The notes below the pieces were generated by a model, which saw only the letters and a program-made list of their open reading frames with translations, was not told where the DNA came from and made no database searches. Positions 1 through 6,607 of a stretch of DNA of 11,186 bases are shown here, one piece after another. The DNA is from Chloroflexota bacterium (GTDB lineage: Bacteria > Chloroflexota > Dehalococcoidia > SM23-28-2 > RBG-16-64-32): assembly GCA_016190405.1 (NCBI GenBank), contig JACPQO010000266.1, forward strand, positions 1 through 11,186, written 5' to 3'. Each line of letters starts with the position of its first letter. Position 1 is the first letter of the stretch. The translations under genes were made by a program, and so were the position numbers.

Positions 1-528
1 GGTCTTGCCCGTCTGGCGGTCGCCGATGATGAGCTCGCGCTGCCCTCTCCCGATGGGGATGAGCGCGTCGATGGCCTTGATGCCCGTCTGCATCGGCGTG
101 TCCACGGACTTGCGCGTGATGACGCCGGGTGCCACGCGCTCGACGGGGCGCGTGGCCGTGGCCGCGATGGCGCCTTTCTCGTCGAGCGGGCGACCCAGCG
201 GATCGACCACGCGGCCGATGAGCGCGGCGCCGACAGGCACCTCGACGACCGTGCCCGTGGTCTTGACGGTGTCGCCTTCCTTGATGCGCGTGTAGTCCCC
301 CAGGATGACCGCACCGACGGTCTCTTCCTCCAGGTTGAGGGCCATGCCCATGATGCCGCCGGGGAACTCCAGCAGCTCGTTGTACATGGCGCCCTGAAGC
401 CCGTACACCCGCGCCACGCCGTCGCCGGCGTCCACCACCGTGCCCACGTCCACGGCGGTCACGGCGCCGCCGAATTGTTCGATCTGCTGCCGGATGATCG
501 ATGCTATCTCTTCTGGTCGTACTGCCAT
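1..528 (-). CDS. atpA: F1 ATP synthase subunit alpha, 5' part (truncated by window edge)
   Basis: The first 176 codons of the alpha subunit of the F1 catalytic head are present. It forms the alpha3beta3 hexamer and binds nucleotide at non-catalytic sites. The N-terminal beta-barrel is followed by the start of the nucleotide-binding domain. The P-loop GDRQTGKT (residues 169-176) sits exactly at the window edge, preceded by the family-typical [17 protein letters not shown]. The ATG at 526-528 follows an AGGAGA ribosome binding site six to seven bases upstream. The gene begins 20 bp after the DinB-like gene, so it is almost certainly on the same transcript. The rest of the gene, and probably atpG, atpD and atpC, lie beyond the window. 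Identification is secure; only completeness is unknown. Confidence 0.97.
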   Translation of the reverse strand, partial: MAVRPEEIASIIRQQIEQFGGAVTAVDVGTVVDAGDGVARVYGLQGAMYNELLEFPGGIMGMALNLEEETVGAVILGDYTRIKEGDTVKTTGTVVEVPVGAALIGRVVDPLGRPLDEKGAIAATATRPVERVAPGVITRKSVDTPMQTGIKAIDALIPIGRGQRELIIGDRQTGKT

Positions 529-548
529 CGTCTATCTCCTGCGGAGGC

Positions 549-1037
549 TTACTCCTCCGTCGTCTCCAATTGCTTTACCCACTCCCGGATTTGCTGGGCG
601 TGTTCTTTGTAGTGGACGAATGTGTCCCATGCGAAATCTTGGAGTACGGTATGTTCCCAGAGCGGCATCTCCAGCTTCTCCTCCGGGAACGCCTCCAGCG
701 CCCGGCGCGCGCCTTCGAAACTCTGCACCCATTCGCCCCTCATGTCCGCCAGGCTCGCGTTCTTGCGTGCCGCCGATTCACGGGCGTTCCATTCGTTGAG
801 TGCCTCGTCGCTGTCCGGGCCCGTTAGCTCGTCATTGCGGCCCGCGGCGATAAGGTCCAGGTGCCTTGCCGCCCGGCCGGACCAGAAGGCGATGTGCCCG
901 AGCAGGTCTTTCACGGACCAGTCCTCGACAACACCGGGCGTCTCCAGCTCCCTTTCCGGCAGCGACTCTACGACGTCCTGGAGCTCGCGCCAGGCGTCCT
1001 CAAGTTGCCGCATCACCGCCGCCTTGTCCGCGCTCAC
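549..1037 (-). CDS. DinB/ClbS-like four-helix-bundle protein inside the atp operon
   Basis: This 162-residue soluble, helix-rich protein resembles the DinB / MDMPI_N / ClbS-DfsB superfamily, whose members are often metal-binding thiol transferases or stress proteins. The segment VEDWSVKDLLGHIAFW (residues 37-52) is the typical second-helix signature. His48 with His142 and His146 (HYKEH) gives the usual three-histidine metal site. No substrate can be assigned. The GTG start overlaps the atpH stop by four bases (GTGA), and a GGAGGG site lies about nine bases upstream inside atpH. Translation is therefore probably coupled to atpH. The stop is 20 bp before atpA. A gene at this position is not part of the standard atpBEFHAGDC order. 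The family call is fairly sure; the role in or beside the ATP synthase is unknown. Confidence 0.85.
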   Translation of the reverse strand: MSADKAAVMRQLEDAWRELQDVVESLPERELETPGVVEDWSVKDLLGHIAFWSGRAARHLDLIAAGRNDELTGPDSDEALNEWNARESAARKNASLADMRGEWVQSFEGARRALEAFPEEKLEMPLWEHTVLQDFAWDTFVHYKEHAQQIREWVKQLETTEE

Positions 1038-1573
1038 GCCCGCGCTCCCTCCAGCTGGCGCTTGAGCGCCGCCAGCCGGCTGCGCGTGCTGCCGTCGATG
1101 AGGCGGTCGCCGATGCGCGCCACCAGGCCCCCCAGGAGCCCCTCGTCCACCCGCGTCTCGACGATCACCTGGCGGCCGGTCAACTCGCTCAGCCTGCGGG
1201 TGACGGCCTTGACGTCCTCCTGGGAGAGGGGGACGGCGGTGGTGACCACGGCGTGGGAGATGCCCCTCTCTTCGTCCACCAGCTCCTGAAAGGCTTCCGA
1301 TATCTGGGGACCGAGAGCGGTCCGCCCGCGCCGCAGCAGCAGGCGGGCCAGGTTCAGGACCAGCGGATCCACCCCTGCCAGGGCCCCCTCCACCAGTCTC
1401 GCCTTATCGGCCAGCGGTACGCGCGCGTTCTCCACGACGGCCCGCGCCTGTGCGTCGCCGAACAGGGCCGCCATCGTTTGCAGCCCAACCGACCAGGCCG
1501 CCTCGTTCCCGCTCTCACGGGCCAGGAGGAGGGCGGCCTCGGCGTACCGCTTGGCGGCGATCTCCTGGATCAC
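1034..1573 (-). CDS. atpH: F1Fo ATP synthase subunit delta
   Basis: This 179-residue delta (OSCP-type) subunit clamps the top of the F1 alpha3beta3 head to the peripheral stalk formed by subunit b. The N-terminal helical bundle starts IAAKRYAEAALLLARE, where the conserved RYAEAL-like motif is visible. The C-terminal part contains VDEGLLGGLVARIGDRLIDGSTRSRL (key residues G-G-L-V/I-x-R-I-G-D-x-x-I-D-x-S), which is diagnostic of the family. Length matches the usual 175-185 residues. The GTG start overlaps the atpF stop by four bases (GTGA), so it is probably translated by coupling. Its own stop overlaps the GTG of the DinB-like gene in the same way. Confidence 0.96.
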   Translation of the reverse strand: MIQEIAAKRYAEAALLLARESGNEAAWSVGLQTMAALFGDAQARAVVENARVPLADKARLVEGALAGVDPLVLNLARLLLRRGRTALGPQISEAFQELVDEERGISHAVVTTAVPLSQEDVKAVTRRLSELTGRQVIVETRVDEGLLGGLVARIGDRLIDGSTRSRLAALKRQLEGARA

Positions 1574-2121
1574 GGCTTGTCCTGCCCTCCGCTGCCGTCC
1601 CCGCTCTGCGGCGCCTCCGCCAGCACCTCCTCGATGAGCTGGCGGTGCGCCTGCCGGTCCAGACTGCGCTTGATCACCCGCTCGGCTGCCAGGATCGTCA
1701 GGCCGGCGAACTCCTTTCGCAGCTCAGCGATGGCGCCGTCCCGCTCCAACTGAATCTCGCTGCGGGCCCGCTCCAGCAACTGCTCCGATTCCGCCCGGGC
1801 CTGCTGCCTGGCCTCCTCCTGGACACGGGCCGACATCTGCTGCGCCTGGGCTATCAGCGCCTGTCCTTCCTGGCGGGCCTTGTCCAGCTCTCGCGTCACC
1901 TCCTGCTCGGTCTGCGTCAGTCGCTGCTTCGCCTCCTCCGACGCCTCCAGCCCCTCCTGGATGCGTTTCTTGCGTTCGTCCAGGACACGGAGTAGGGGCT
2001 TGTAGGCCAGCAGGTAGAGGATGACCAGGAGGAGAGTGAAGTTCACCAGCTGGGCGATGAGGCTGGGCAGGTTGATGCCCAGGGCGCTTATGCCAAGGAA
2101 TACCGGTACCACGATATTCAC
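1570..2121 (-). CDS. atpF: F1Fo ATP synthase subunit b
   Basis: This 183-residue peripheral-stalk subunit has one N-terminal membrane helix (about residues 16-40, with N27 before the hydrophobic stretch). A long charged coiled coil follows (about 45-160), rich in Glu, Gln, Arg and Ala with KPLL..LDERKKRI at the membrane exit. It dimerises and holds subunit delta and F1 stationary against the rotating c-ring. The start is uncertain. The GTG at 2119-2121 has a GAGGGA element only about three bases upstream, while the in-frame GTG three codons later has it about twelve bases upstream. The gene lies 23 bp after atpE and overlaps atpH by four bases. The last 12 or so residues are a Gly/Asp/Ser-rich tail. 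Confidence 0.95.
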   Translation of the reverse strand: MNIVVPVFLGISALGINLPSLIAQLVNFTLLLVILYLLAYKPLLRVLDERKKRIQEGLEASEEAKQRLTQTEQEVTRELDKARQEGQALIAQAQQMSARVQEEARQQARAESEQLLERARSEIQLERDGAIAELRKEFAGLTILAAERVIKRSLDRQAHRQLIEEVLAEAPQSGDGSGGQDKP

Positions 2122-2144
2122 CGTCCCTCTTGCCGCCGCGCTCC

Positions 2145-2453
2145 TTAGAACACGAAGCCGATCATGACGGCGGTGACCAGGGCGTAGATGCCGATGGCCT
2201 CGGCGAAGGCCAGGCCCAGGATCATGTTGGTCTGGATCACCGGCTGGGCCTCCGGGTTGCGGCCCAGGGCCTCCATGGCCCGGCCCACCAGGTTGCCGAT
2301 GGCCAGGGCCGGCCCGAAGGCCCCCAAGCCCATGGCGATGCCGGCGCCGATGAACTTGATCCCGTCATCGGTTATGGAGATGGTGGTGCCCTCCTGGGCC
2401 ACCTGTCGCACCGCCTCGATGGCCGGCGGGATCAGAGCAAGCAGCAGGTCCAT
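2145..2453 (-). CDS. atpE: F1Fo ATP synthase subunit c (proteolipid)
   Basis: This rotor-ring subunit has two membrane helices (about 33-60 and 73-100) joined by the polar loop GRNPEA. The ion-carrying carboxylate is Glu85 in LGLAFAEAIGIYALV. The positions after it (A-I-G-I-Y) lack the Ser-Thr of sodium-binding c-rings, which favours proton coupling; this is inference from the family. At 102 residues it is about 20 longer than usual, because some 30 residues precede the first ring helix. The beginning of that extension is hydrophobic (LLLALIPPAIEAV), followed by a polar TTISITDD stretch. The ATG is preceded by a strong AAGGAGG about seven bases upstream, so the long form looks genuine. The gene is 25 bp downstream of atpB. 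Confidence 0.96.
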   Translation of the reverse strand: MDLLLALIPPAIEAVRQVAQEGTTISITDDGIKFIGAGIAMGLGAFGPALAIGNLVGRAMEALGRNPEAQPVIQTNMILGLAFAEAIGIYALVTAVMIGFVF

Positions 2454-2478
2454 CTATCAACCTCCTTTTGTGGCTCGT

Positions 2479-3555
2479 CTACGCTTCGCTCTCTTGCAGT
2501 TGTTCAGCGGGCCGGTGCGCTTCCGCCCCCTGGGCCGCGTGTTCGCCGTGAGTCACCGCCATGACCCCGAACACCAGGGTAAGCATGGCGAAGATGAACG
2601 CTTGGATGATGCCGACGAATAGCTCCAGCCCGTACATCGCTACCGCGATCACCAGGGGTGTCAGGAAGGTGAACATCAGGATCACCACCTCGCCGGCGAA
2701 CATGTTGCCGAACAGACGGAAGGTGAAGCTGACCAGCCGCACCAGCTCCGAGATTAGCTCCAGGATCCCCACGAAGGCGTCGATCATACCCTGGAACATC
2801 ATGCCGAAGTTCAGCCGGAACAGGCCGCGGAAGGCCGTCCCGAAGTTGAAGAACTTGCGCCCGTAGGTGAACAGCCCCAGGGCGCTGATGCCCCAGCTCT
2901 CCACGGCGATGGCCGAAGCGATGGCCAGGGCCAGGGGGGTGTTCAGGTCCGTGTTGGGGCCCCGCAGCAGGGGCAGCAGCTCCCCCACGAACTTGCCGTC
3001 CTCGTGGGCCTCCTTGACCAGTTCTTCCCGCTGGGGGTCATCGTCCTCGATGCTGTCGCCGCTCAGGTTGCCCAGGCTGGACAGCTTCACGTAGGTCAGG
3101 TCCAGGGGCCCCACGCTGGTCTGCTCCATGACGAAGCCGTGCTCCTCGTCCTTGGAGACGCCGATGGCGTTAAACACGGGCAGCAGGGACAGCCAGTTGG
3201 CGGCCAGCACGAAGAAGAAGATGGTGGCCACCACCGGAAAGAAGCGGCGGCCGTTCTTCTCGCCGGCCACGCTGAGCACCAGGTTATAGAACGCCTCCAG
3301 GACGGCCTCGATCACGTTCTGCGCCCCGCGTGGCACCAGCTCCCAGCGCCGGGTGGCCAGGAAGACCACCACGATCATGGTGGCCACGACCAGCCACGAC
3401 GTGATCATGGTGTTGGTGATGTCGATGGGGCCGATGGAGGCGATGGTCTCCGGCTTGATCTTGATGTCCGGGGTAGGCCCCCGCAGGAAGACGAACCCGA
3501 GGAGGGTGAGGATCACCAGGCCGGCGCCGATGACCCGCCCGCGACTAAGCTTCAT
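2479..3555 (-). CDS. atpB: F1Fo ATP synthase subunit a
   Basis: This 358-residue membrane subunit forms the half-channels that pass ions to the c-ring. The essential stator arginine is Arg280 in LVSFTFRLFGNMFAGEV, and the last helix carries IIQAFIFAMLTLVFG with Gln318. An N-terminal membrane anchor (about 8-25) precedes the core helices. The protein is about 100 residues longer than common bacterial versions. Most of the excess is a hydrophilic acidic stretch at about 131-200, between helix 3 (WLSLLPVF) and the conserved PNTDLNTPLALA segment, including EDDDPQREE and KEAHEDGK. The tail is His/Glu/Ala rich. The ATG overlaps the end of the atpZ-like gene by 11 bp, implying a shared transcript. 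Confidence 0.96.
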   Translation of the reverse strand: MKLSRGRVIGAGLVILTLLGFVFLRGPTPDIKIKPETIASIGPIDITNTMITSWLVVATMIVVVFLATRRWELVPRGAQNVIEAVLEAFYNLVLSVAGEKNGRRFFPVVATIFFFVLAANWLSLLPVFNAIGVSKDEEHGFVMEQTSVGPLDLTYVKLSSLGNLSGDSIEDDDPQREELVKEAHEDGKFVGELLPLLRGPNTDLNTPLALAIASAIAVESWGISALGLFTYGRKFFNFGTAFRGLFRLNFGMMFQGMIDAFVGILELISELVRLVSFTFRLFGNMFAGEVVILMFTFLTPLVIAVAMYGLELFVGIIQAFIFAMLTLVFGVMAVTHGEHAAQGAEAHRPAEQLQESEA

Positions 3556-3832
3556 CCTCGTCCTTTTTGGGCGCTCGCTGGCCCAAGACTTCCATCAGCA
3601 GCAGGTATCCCCCCCAGAAGGCAGCCGCCATCCCCAGAAAGAGGCCCAACAGGATGAACAGGGGCTTGGTTCCCAGCCAGCTGTCCATCGCCAGCCCGGC
3701 GGCGATCCCCAGGATTATGCACAGAGCGAAGTAGAACCCGATCCCGCTGAGCCTTATGGTCGGTGGCAGCCTGGTCAGCACGACGGCCGCCCCGGCGCTC
3801 GCCACGCCGTCCGCTGTCCCTCCCGTGGGCAC
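3545..3832 (-). CDS. atpZ: AtpZ/AtpI-like small membrane protein, first gene of the atp operon
   Basis: This 95-residue protein has two membrane helices (about 29-48 and 57-80). The pattern GIGFYFALCIILGIAAG..MDSWLGTKPLF..LGLFLGMAAAFWG matches the AtpZ / F0F1-ATPase-associated family (PF09527-like). Members have been linked to magnesium or calcium transport and to ATP synthase assembly; which applies here is unknown. The tail is charged (KKDEDEA). Its stop lies inside the start of atpB. Two starts are possible. The GTG at 3830-3832 has no Shine-Dalgarno but lies eight bases after a good -10 box, suggesting a leaderless message. The GTG at 3803-3805 has a GGGAGGGA element about 11 bases upstream. 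The family is likely; the symbol and exact start are less certain. Confidence 0.8.
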   Translation of the reverse strand: MPTGGTADGVASAGAAVVLTRLPPTIRLSGIGFYFALCIILGIAAGLAMDSWLGTKPLFILLGLFLGMAAAFWGGYLLLMEVLGQRAPKKDEDEA

Positions 3833-3840
3833 TTGAGAAG

Positions 3841-3849
3841 ATTATCACA
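3841..3849 (-). promoter_or_regulatory. Candidate extended -10 promoter of the atp operon
   Basis: On the minus strand the sequence TGTGATAAT forms an extended -10 (TG-N-GATAAT, five of six bases matching TATAAT). No good -35 box is visible 16-19 bases further up, which is tolerable for extended -10 promoters. The expected transcription start falls at about 3832-3834, on or next to the GTG of the first gene. That would make the operon message leaderless. Confidence 0.5.
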
Positions 3850-3898
3850 ACCCATCTCTTGCTGCCAGTCTGCCATCAACCACCCATTCCATAACACA

Positions 3899-3924
3899 AA
3901 GACCCCAGGCTTTCCAGCCTGAGG
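3899..3924 (-). terminator. Hairpin between the BFN gene and the atp operon, possible terminator
   Basis: On the minus strand CAGGCT-GGAA-AGCCTG forms a six-base-pair stem with a four-base loop, extendable by a CC/GG pair across one mismatch. The following bases, GGGTCTTTGTGTT, contain a weak T-rich run. It lies 31 bp downstream of the BFN-gene stop and upstream of the atp promoter, as expected for a terminator between the two units. It may instead be an interspersed hairpin, because a similar sequence occurs at 10932-10951. Confidence 0.45.
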
Positions 3925-3954
3925 CCTCCCCCGGTCTCGGCGCAGACGATGGGC

Positions 3955-4494
3955 TTACTTCTTCTCGAAGTCCTCCAGGTCCAGACCCTCGATCAGGTCC
4001 CGGAAGGGGCTCAGCTTCTCCAGCTCCTCGGGCGAAACCTCCTTGGTCGGCTCTGGGCCGGCGCCCGGCAGCGACTCCAGCGGTTGCCCCTCCTGGTCCA
4101 GCTTGACACCAGCCTTGTCCAGCACCGACTCGTCGGCGAAGATGGGCACCTGCGCCCGCACCGCCAGGGCGATGGCGTCGCTGGGGCGCGAGTCGATCTC
4201 CAGGCTCTTGCCGTCCACCTGGACCATGATGCGGGCGAAGAAAGTGTCGTTGGCCAGGTCGTTCACCAGGATGTACTCCACCGTGGCGCCCACAGCGTCC
4301 AGGACCGAGCGCAGCAGGTCGTGGGTCAGAGGCCGCGCTACCGCTACTTCCTGGAGCCGTACGGCGATGGCATCCGCCTCGGCCGGTCCTATCCAGATCG
4401 GCAGATAGCGATCGGCCTCCTTCTCCTTCAAGATGACCACCCGCTGATAGTTCATCAGGCTCACCCGTATGCTCTCGATGGTCATCTCGACCAC
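3955..4494 (-). CDS. Bifunctional nuclease (BFN) domain protein, DUF151 family
   Basis: This 179-residue protein has the BFN/DUF151 domain (PF02577) over about residues 5-125. Recognisable blocks are YLPIWIGPAEADAIA (30-44), RPLTHDLL (54-61) and IDSRPSDAIALAVR...PIF (100-119). Family members include plant proteins with RNase and DNase activity and many bacterial proteins of unknown role. The C-terminal 50 residues are acidic and probably helical (EVSPEELEKLSPFRDLIEGLDLEDFEKK region); a UVR-like segment is common there but not clear here. The GTG start at 4492-4494 has GGAGGT six bases upstream. The in-frame ATG at 4483-4485 is 15 bases away and less likely. It has its own promoter overlapping the end of the MFS gene. 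Confidence 0.92.
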   Translation of the reverse strand: MVEMTIESIRVSLMNYQRVVILKEKEADRYLPIWIGPAEADAIAVRLQEVAVARPLTHDLLRSVLDAVGATVEYILVNDLANDTFFARIMVQVDGKSLEIDSRPSDAIALAVRAQVPIFADESVLDKAGVKLDQEGQPLESLPGAGPEPTKEVSPEELEKLSPFRDLIEGLDLEDFEKK

Positions 4495-4524
4495 ACTGCC
4501 ACCTCCAATAGACGATGCACCCGA

Positions 4525-4554
4525 ATTCTAGCTTAGGCTGTCAGACGGTGTCAA
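4525..4554 (-). promoter_or_regulatory. Promoter of the BFN-family gene
   Basis: On the minus strand TTGACA (4549-4554, perfect -35) is followed after 18 bases by TAGAAT (4525-4530, five of six -10 bases). The predicted start at about 4518 leaves a leader of roughly 24 bases holding the GGAGGT ribosome site. The -35 box overlaps the TGA stop of the upstream MFS gene, so the BFN gene can be transcribed independently while remaining 56 bp from its neighbour. Confidence 0.7.
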
Positions 4555-5921
4555 CCGAATGTAGGCACCTCTGGTGGCGGCGTCGGCACCTCCGGCGGCG
4601 GCTCCGCGGCCGCCGCCGCTATCGCCTGGCGCCGGCCCTCCAGCTCGCTCGCCAGGGCCATGAGCGATACCCCGGCGGCTAGCAACAGCAGGACCGCCGT
4701 GATGCTCGTCCAGTCGGTCACCGCCCCGATGAGTAGCAGGGGCAGCAGGGAGATGAAGTTGGCCGATACCACCTGGGTGGCGAAGATGCGGCCCCGCATC
4801 TCGGCCGGCGCCCGTTCGTGCAGAACCGTCTGGGCCGGCGCGTTGAGCAGCGCATAGAAGAACCCCATGGGCCCGGCGATGGCCATGGTGAGAGCCTGCA
4901 GGAGCGAGATGCGCAGGAACCTGATAAGGCTCTGCGACCCCGGGGCCAACTCCGTGACCTCGGCTAGTGGCTTCACCAGGGCCAGAAGCACCAGGCAGAG
5001 CGCTATCCCCAGCAGGCCGATGACCACCACCCGGTTCTTGCCCCGGCGGGCGAACCAGGGCAGGAAGCGCAGCCCCACCAGAGCGCCGATGCCCGTGGGC
5101 GCGAACACGAAGGCGGCGTTGTCCGGCGATATGTGCAGGGTGTCCTTCATGTAGCGCGGGATGAGGATGGCGAACAGGAGGACCAGCGAGCTGCTCATCG
5201 TGAGCTGGCTCAGAGCCAGCAAGGAAGCCCGGTCGGAGACCAGGGTGCGCCAGCTCTCACGGAACTCATTCGGGATACGCCCGAACAGAGGGCCCTGGGG
5301 CAGCTTGGGCTCGTGCTCCTCCCTGACGCCGCTCAGCCGCAGGGCCAGCAGCGCCGCCGCCACGAACAGGGCCGCCGCCGTGAGGAACATCGGCCCCGCG
5401 CCCGCCGCCTTCAGGATGGCCGGCGCCAGGAACACCATCCCCACCAGCTGCGAGCCGGTCAGGGTGAAGTTGTACAGGCTGTTGGCGTTCACCAGCCGGT
5501 CGCGCGGCACCAGCGAAGGGATCAGGGCCACCACCGCCGGGTTGAAGAACAGACCGCTGGTGGCGAAGCCGGCGCTGATGCCATAGATGACCCACTCGTT
5601 GCTGTGCGAGAAGTACAACAGGACGCAGGCCCCGGCCCGCAGGAGATTGCTGGTGACCAGGACCGGCGCTTTGGGCGACCGATCCAGTATCACTCCCACC
5701 AGCATCCCCGCCGGTATCGAGGGGAGGATGAACGTGAGCACCAGGATACTGGTGGCGATGCTGGACCCGGTGATATTCAGGACGACGATCAGCAGGCTGA
5801 ACAGGATGGCGTTCTGGGCCGTCTGGGCCAGCCCCTGGCTCAGCCACAGGCTGCCGAACCGCGGGTCCGCCAGCAGCGCCCGCGACTCCACCACCTCGCG
5901 CATGGGCGGGTCGTAGCGCAT
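4551..5921 (-). CDS. Major facilitator superfamily exporter (MFS_3/EntS-like)
   Basis: This 456-residue integral membrane protein has about twelve hydrophobic helices and is probably a drug or metabolite efflux permease. The loop after the second helix carries a motif-A-like GVILDRSPKAPVLV. The segment LVPRDRLVNANSLYNFTLTGSQLVG is typical of the MFS_3/enterobactin-exporter-like branch. A central cytoplasmic loop follows helix 6 (RLSGVREEHEPKLPQG). The C-terminus ends in a near-perfect duplicated PPPEVPT peptide after an Ala-rich run. The ATG at 5919-5921 starts two bases after the stop of the DUF951 gene (TAGAAATG), suggesting coupling; there is no strong ribosome site of its own. Reading further upstream would only run over the DUF951 gene. 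The substrate cannot be told. Confidence 0.9.
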   Translation of the reverse strand: MRYDPPMREVVESRALLADPRFGSLWLSQGLAQTAQNAILFSLLIVVLNITGSSIATSILVLTFILPSIPAGMLVGVILDRSPKAPVLVTSNLLRAGACVLLYFSHSNEWVIYGISAGFATSGLFFNPAVVALIPSLVPRDRLVNANSLYNFTLTGSQLVGMVFLAPAILKAAGAGPMFLTAAALFVAAALLALRLSGVREEHEPKLPQGPLFGRIPNEFRESWRTLVSDRASLLALSQLTMSSSLVLLFAILIPRYMKDTLHISPDNAAFVFAPTGIGALVGLRFLPWFARRGKNRVVVIGLLGIALCLVLLALVKPLAEVTELAPGSQSLIRFLRISLLQALTMAIAGPMGFFYALLNAPAQTVLHERAPAEMRGRIFATQVVSANFISLLPLLLIGAVTDWTSITAVLLLLAAGVSLMALASELEGRRQAIAAAAAEPPPEVPTPPPEVPTFG

Positions 5922-5923
5922 TT

Positions 5924-6166
5924 CTACGTCCCGGGCGGCACCGGCTCCTCCGGCGCGCCCCGTGCGATGAACTCCTTCATCCGTTTCTCGAACACCGGCC
6001 GCGCCAGCAGCACGCGACGGCCGCAGGTGGAGCAGCGGATGCCGATATCGGCGCCCAGGCGGACGACGACCCATTCGCAGCCGCCGCAGGGGTGCACCTT
6101 GCGCAGGCGCACCACGTCGCCCAGGCGCACCTCCATCACCATAACGCAGCCACGGTCCGTCCCCAT
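5924..6166 (-). CDS. DUF951 family small zinc-ribbon-like protein
   Basis: This small protein (80 residues from this start) matches the DUF951 family (PF06107). The core is [19 protein letters not shown], then [22 protein letters not shown], then a basic helix FEKRMKEFI. Cys27, Cys30, Cys45 and Cys48 form two CxxC pairs that probably bind zinc; the first pair is HPCGGCEW. The family has no firmly known function and often neighbours translation or chromosome genes. Homology begins at the ATG at 6134-6136. The ATG at 6164-6166 is the one with a GGGGAGGGG element, about 12 bases upstream. Either is possible, and the shorter form would be 70 residues. It is probably cotranscribed with the MFS gene two bases downstream. 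Confidence 0.88.
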   Translation of the reverse strand: MGTDRGCVMVMEVRLGDVVRLRKVHPCGGCEWVVVRLGADIGIRCSTCGRRVLLARPVFEKRMKEFIARGAPEEPVPPGT

Positions 6167-6207
6167 CGCGGCCGTCTGCCCCTCCCCAGATCCCTTCGCG
6201 AACCGAG

Positions 6208-6253
6208 CCCTTCGGTTGAGCGGGCGTGGTCGGCGCTCAGGATGACCGAAGGG
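6208..6253. repeat. Long bulged hairpin upstream of the DUF951 gene
   Basis: CCCTTCGGT (6208-6216) pairs perfectly with ACCGAAGGG (6245-6253), and TGAGCG (6217-6222) with CGCTCA (6234-6239). This leaves a five-base bulge (GGATG) and an 11-base loop. Neither strand has a following T run, so it is unlikely to be an intrinsic terminator. The CCCTTCG/CGAAGGG ends with TGAGC inside resemble the interspersed palindromes at 9775-9945 and 10890-10909. Confidence 0.6.
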
Positions 6254-6308
6254 GGGTCCAGCATGCGGATACCCGCGAGAGGGAGGTCAGGCATCGGCGC
6301 CTTCCGTT

Positions 6309-6503
6309 CTGTCATTCAGAGGAGGCCTTCTTTCACCATGTGCTTGTGCTGATACACACGTTCTTCCAGATCGGCTGTTACGCCCGTGTACAGGGTTCGC
6401 GAGCGGTTGGCCATGATGTAGACGTAATACTGTTTCGTAGGGGCCGCCGAGATTCTTCGTCGCGCCACCCTACACCCCTTTCCCCCGCTCCTCTGAATGA
6501 CAG
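6309..6503. mobile_element. 195-bp inverted-repeat element containing a GIY-YIG nuclease relic
   Basis: The 16-base sequence CTGTCATTCAGAGGAG (6309-6324) recurs as its exact reverse complement at 6488-6503. On the minus strand the element reads: left repeat, a GC-rich stretch, CGACGAAGAATCTCGG, the 5' part of a GIY-YIG coding sequence, then the right repeat. The coding sequence stops inside the right repeat. The arrangement looks like a small non-autonomous or decayed mobile element. No target-site duplication is visible directly outside the repeats (TTCCGTT against GAAAGGC). Confidence 0.6.
6316..6435 (-). pseudogene. GIY-YIG endonuclease, N-terminal fragment
   Basis: About 37 residues match the start of a small UvrC-type GIY-YIG domain. 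The first strand is KQYYVYIMANRS (YVY replacing GIY), then TLYTGVTADLEERVYQHKH, where YTG stands for YIG and is followed by the Arg and His of the catalytic helix. Full-length relatives run on for another 40-50 residues (typically a ..GFTKKY..LVYYE segment), which are absent here. The frame goes from MVKEG straight into the right inverted repeat and stops (TGA at 6316-6318). An open frame can be extended upstream to 6555, but that part reads through repeat sequence and has no ribosome site. It is most likely a nonfunctional remnant. Confidence 0.7.
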
Positions 6504-6607
6504 GAAAGGCGAGTGCAACCATCAGCGGGAAGGCCTGTCGTGACGGCCGCGGCATTTTCGGAGCGATGACTCATCGGGCTCTTCATCGTGTTGATGGCAT
6601 CCCGGTG

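Noticed and set aside
866..1753. Long plus-strand frame opposite atpH, atpF and the DinB-like gene
   Set aside because: Arg/Pro/Ala-rich shadow of GC-rich minus-strand genes with clear family matches; no ribosome site or recognisable domain.
5922..6074. 51-codon upstream extension of the MFS gene
   Set aside because: It overlaps the DUF951 gene in another frame and is Arg/Gly/Ala-rich shadow sequence. The ATG at 5921 sits right after the DUF951 stop.
5133..6245. 370-codon plus-strand frame opposite the MFS and DUF951 genes
   Set aside because: Gln/Arg/His-rich composition typical of an antisense shadow; the minus strand has recognisable proteins throughout.
6564..6576. Perfect palindrome CGATGACTCATCG after pyrF, considered as a terminator
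   Set aside because: The loop would be a single base and no T run follows; chance or a weak protein site is as likely.
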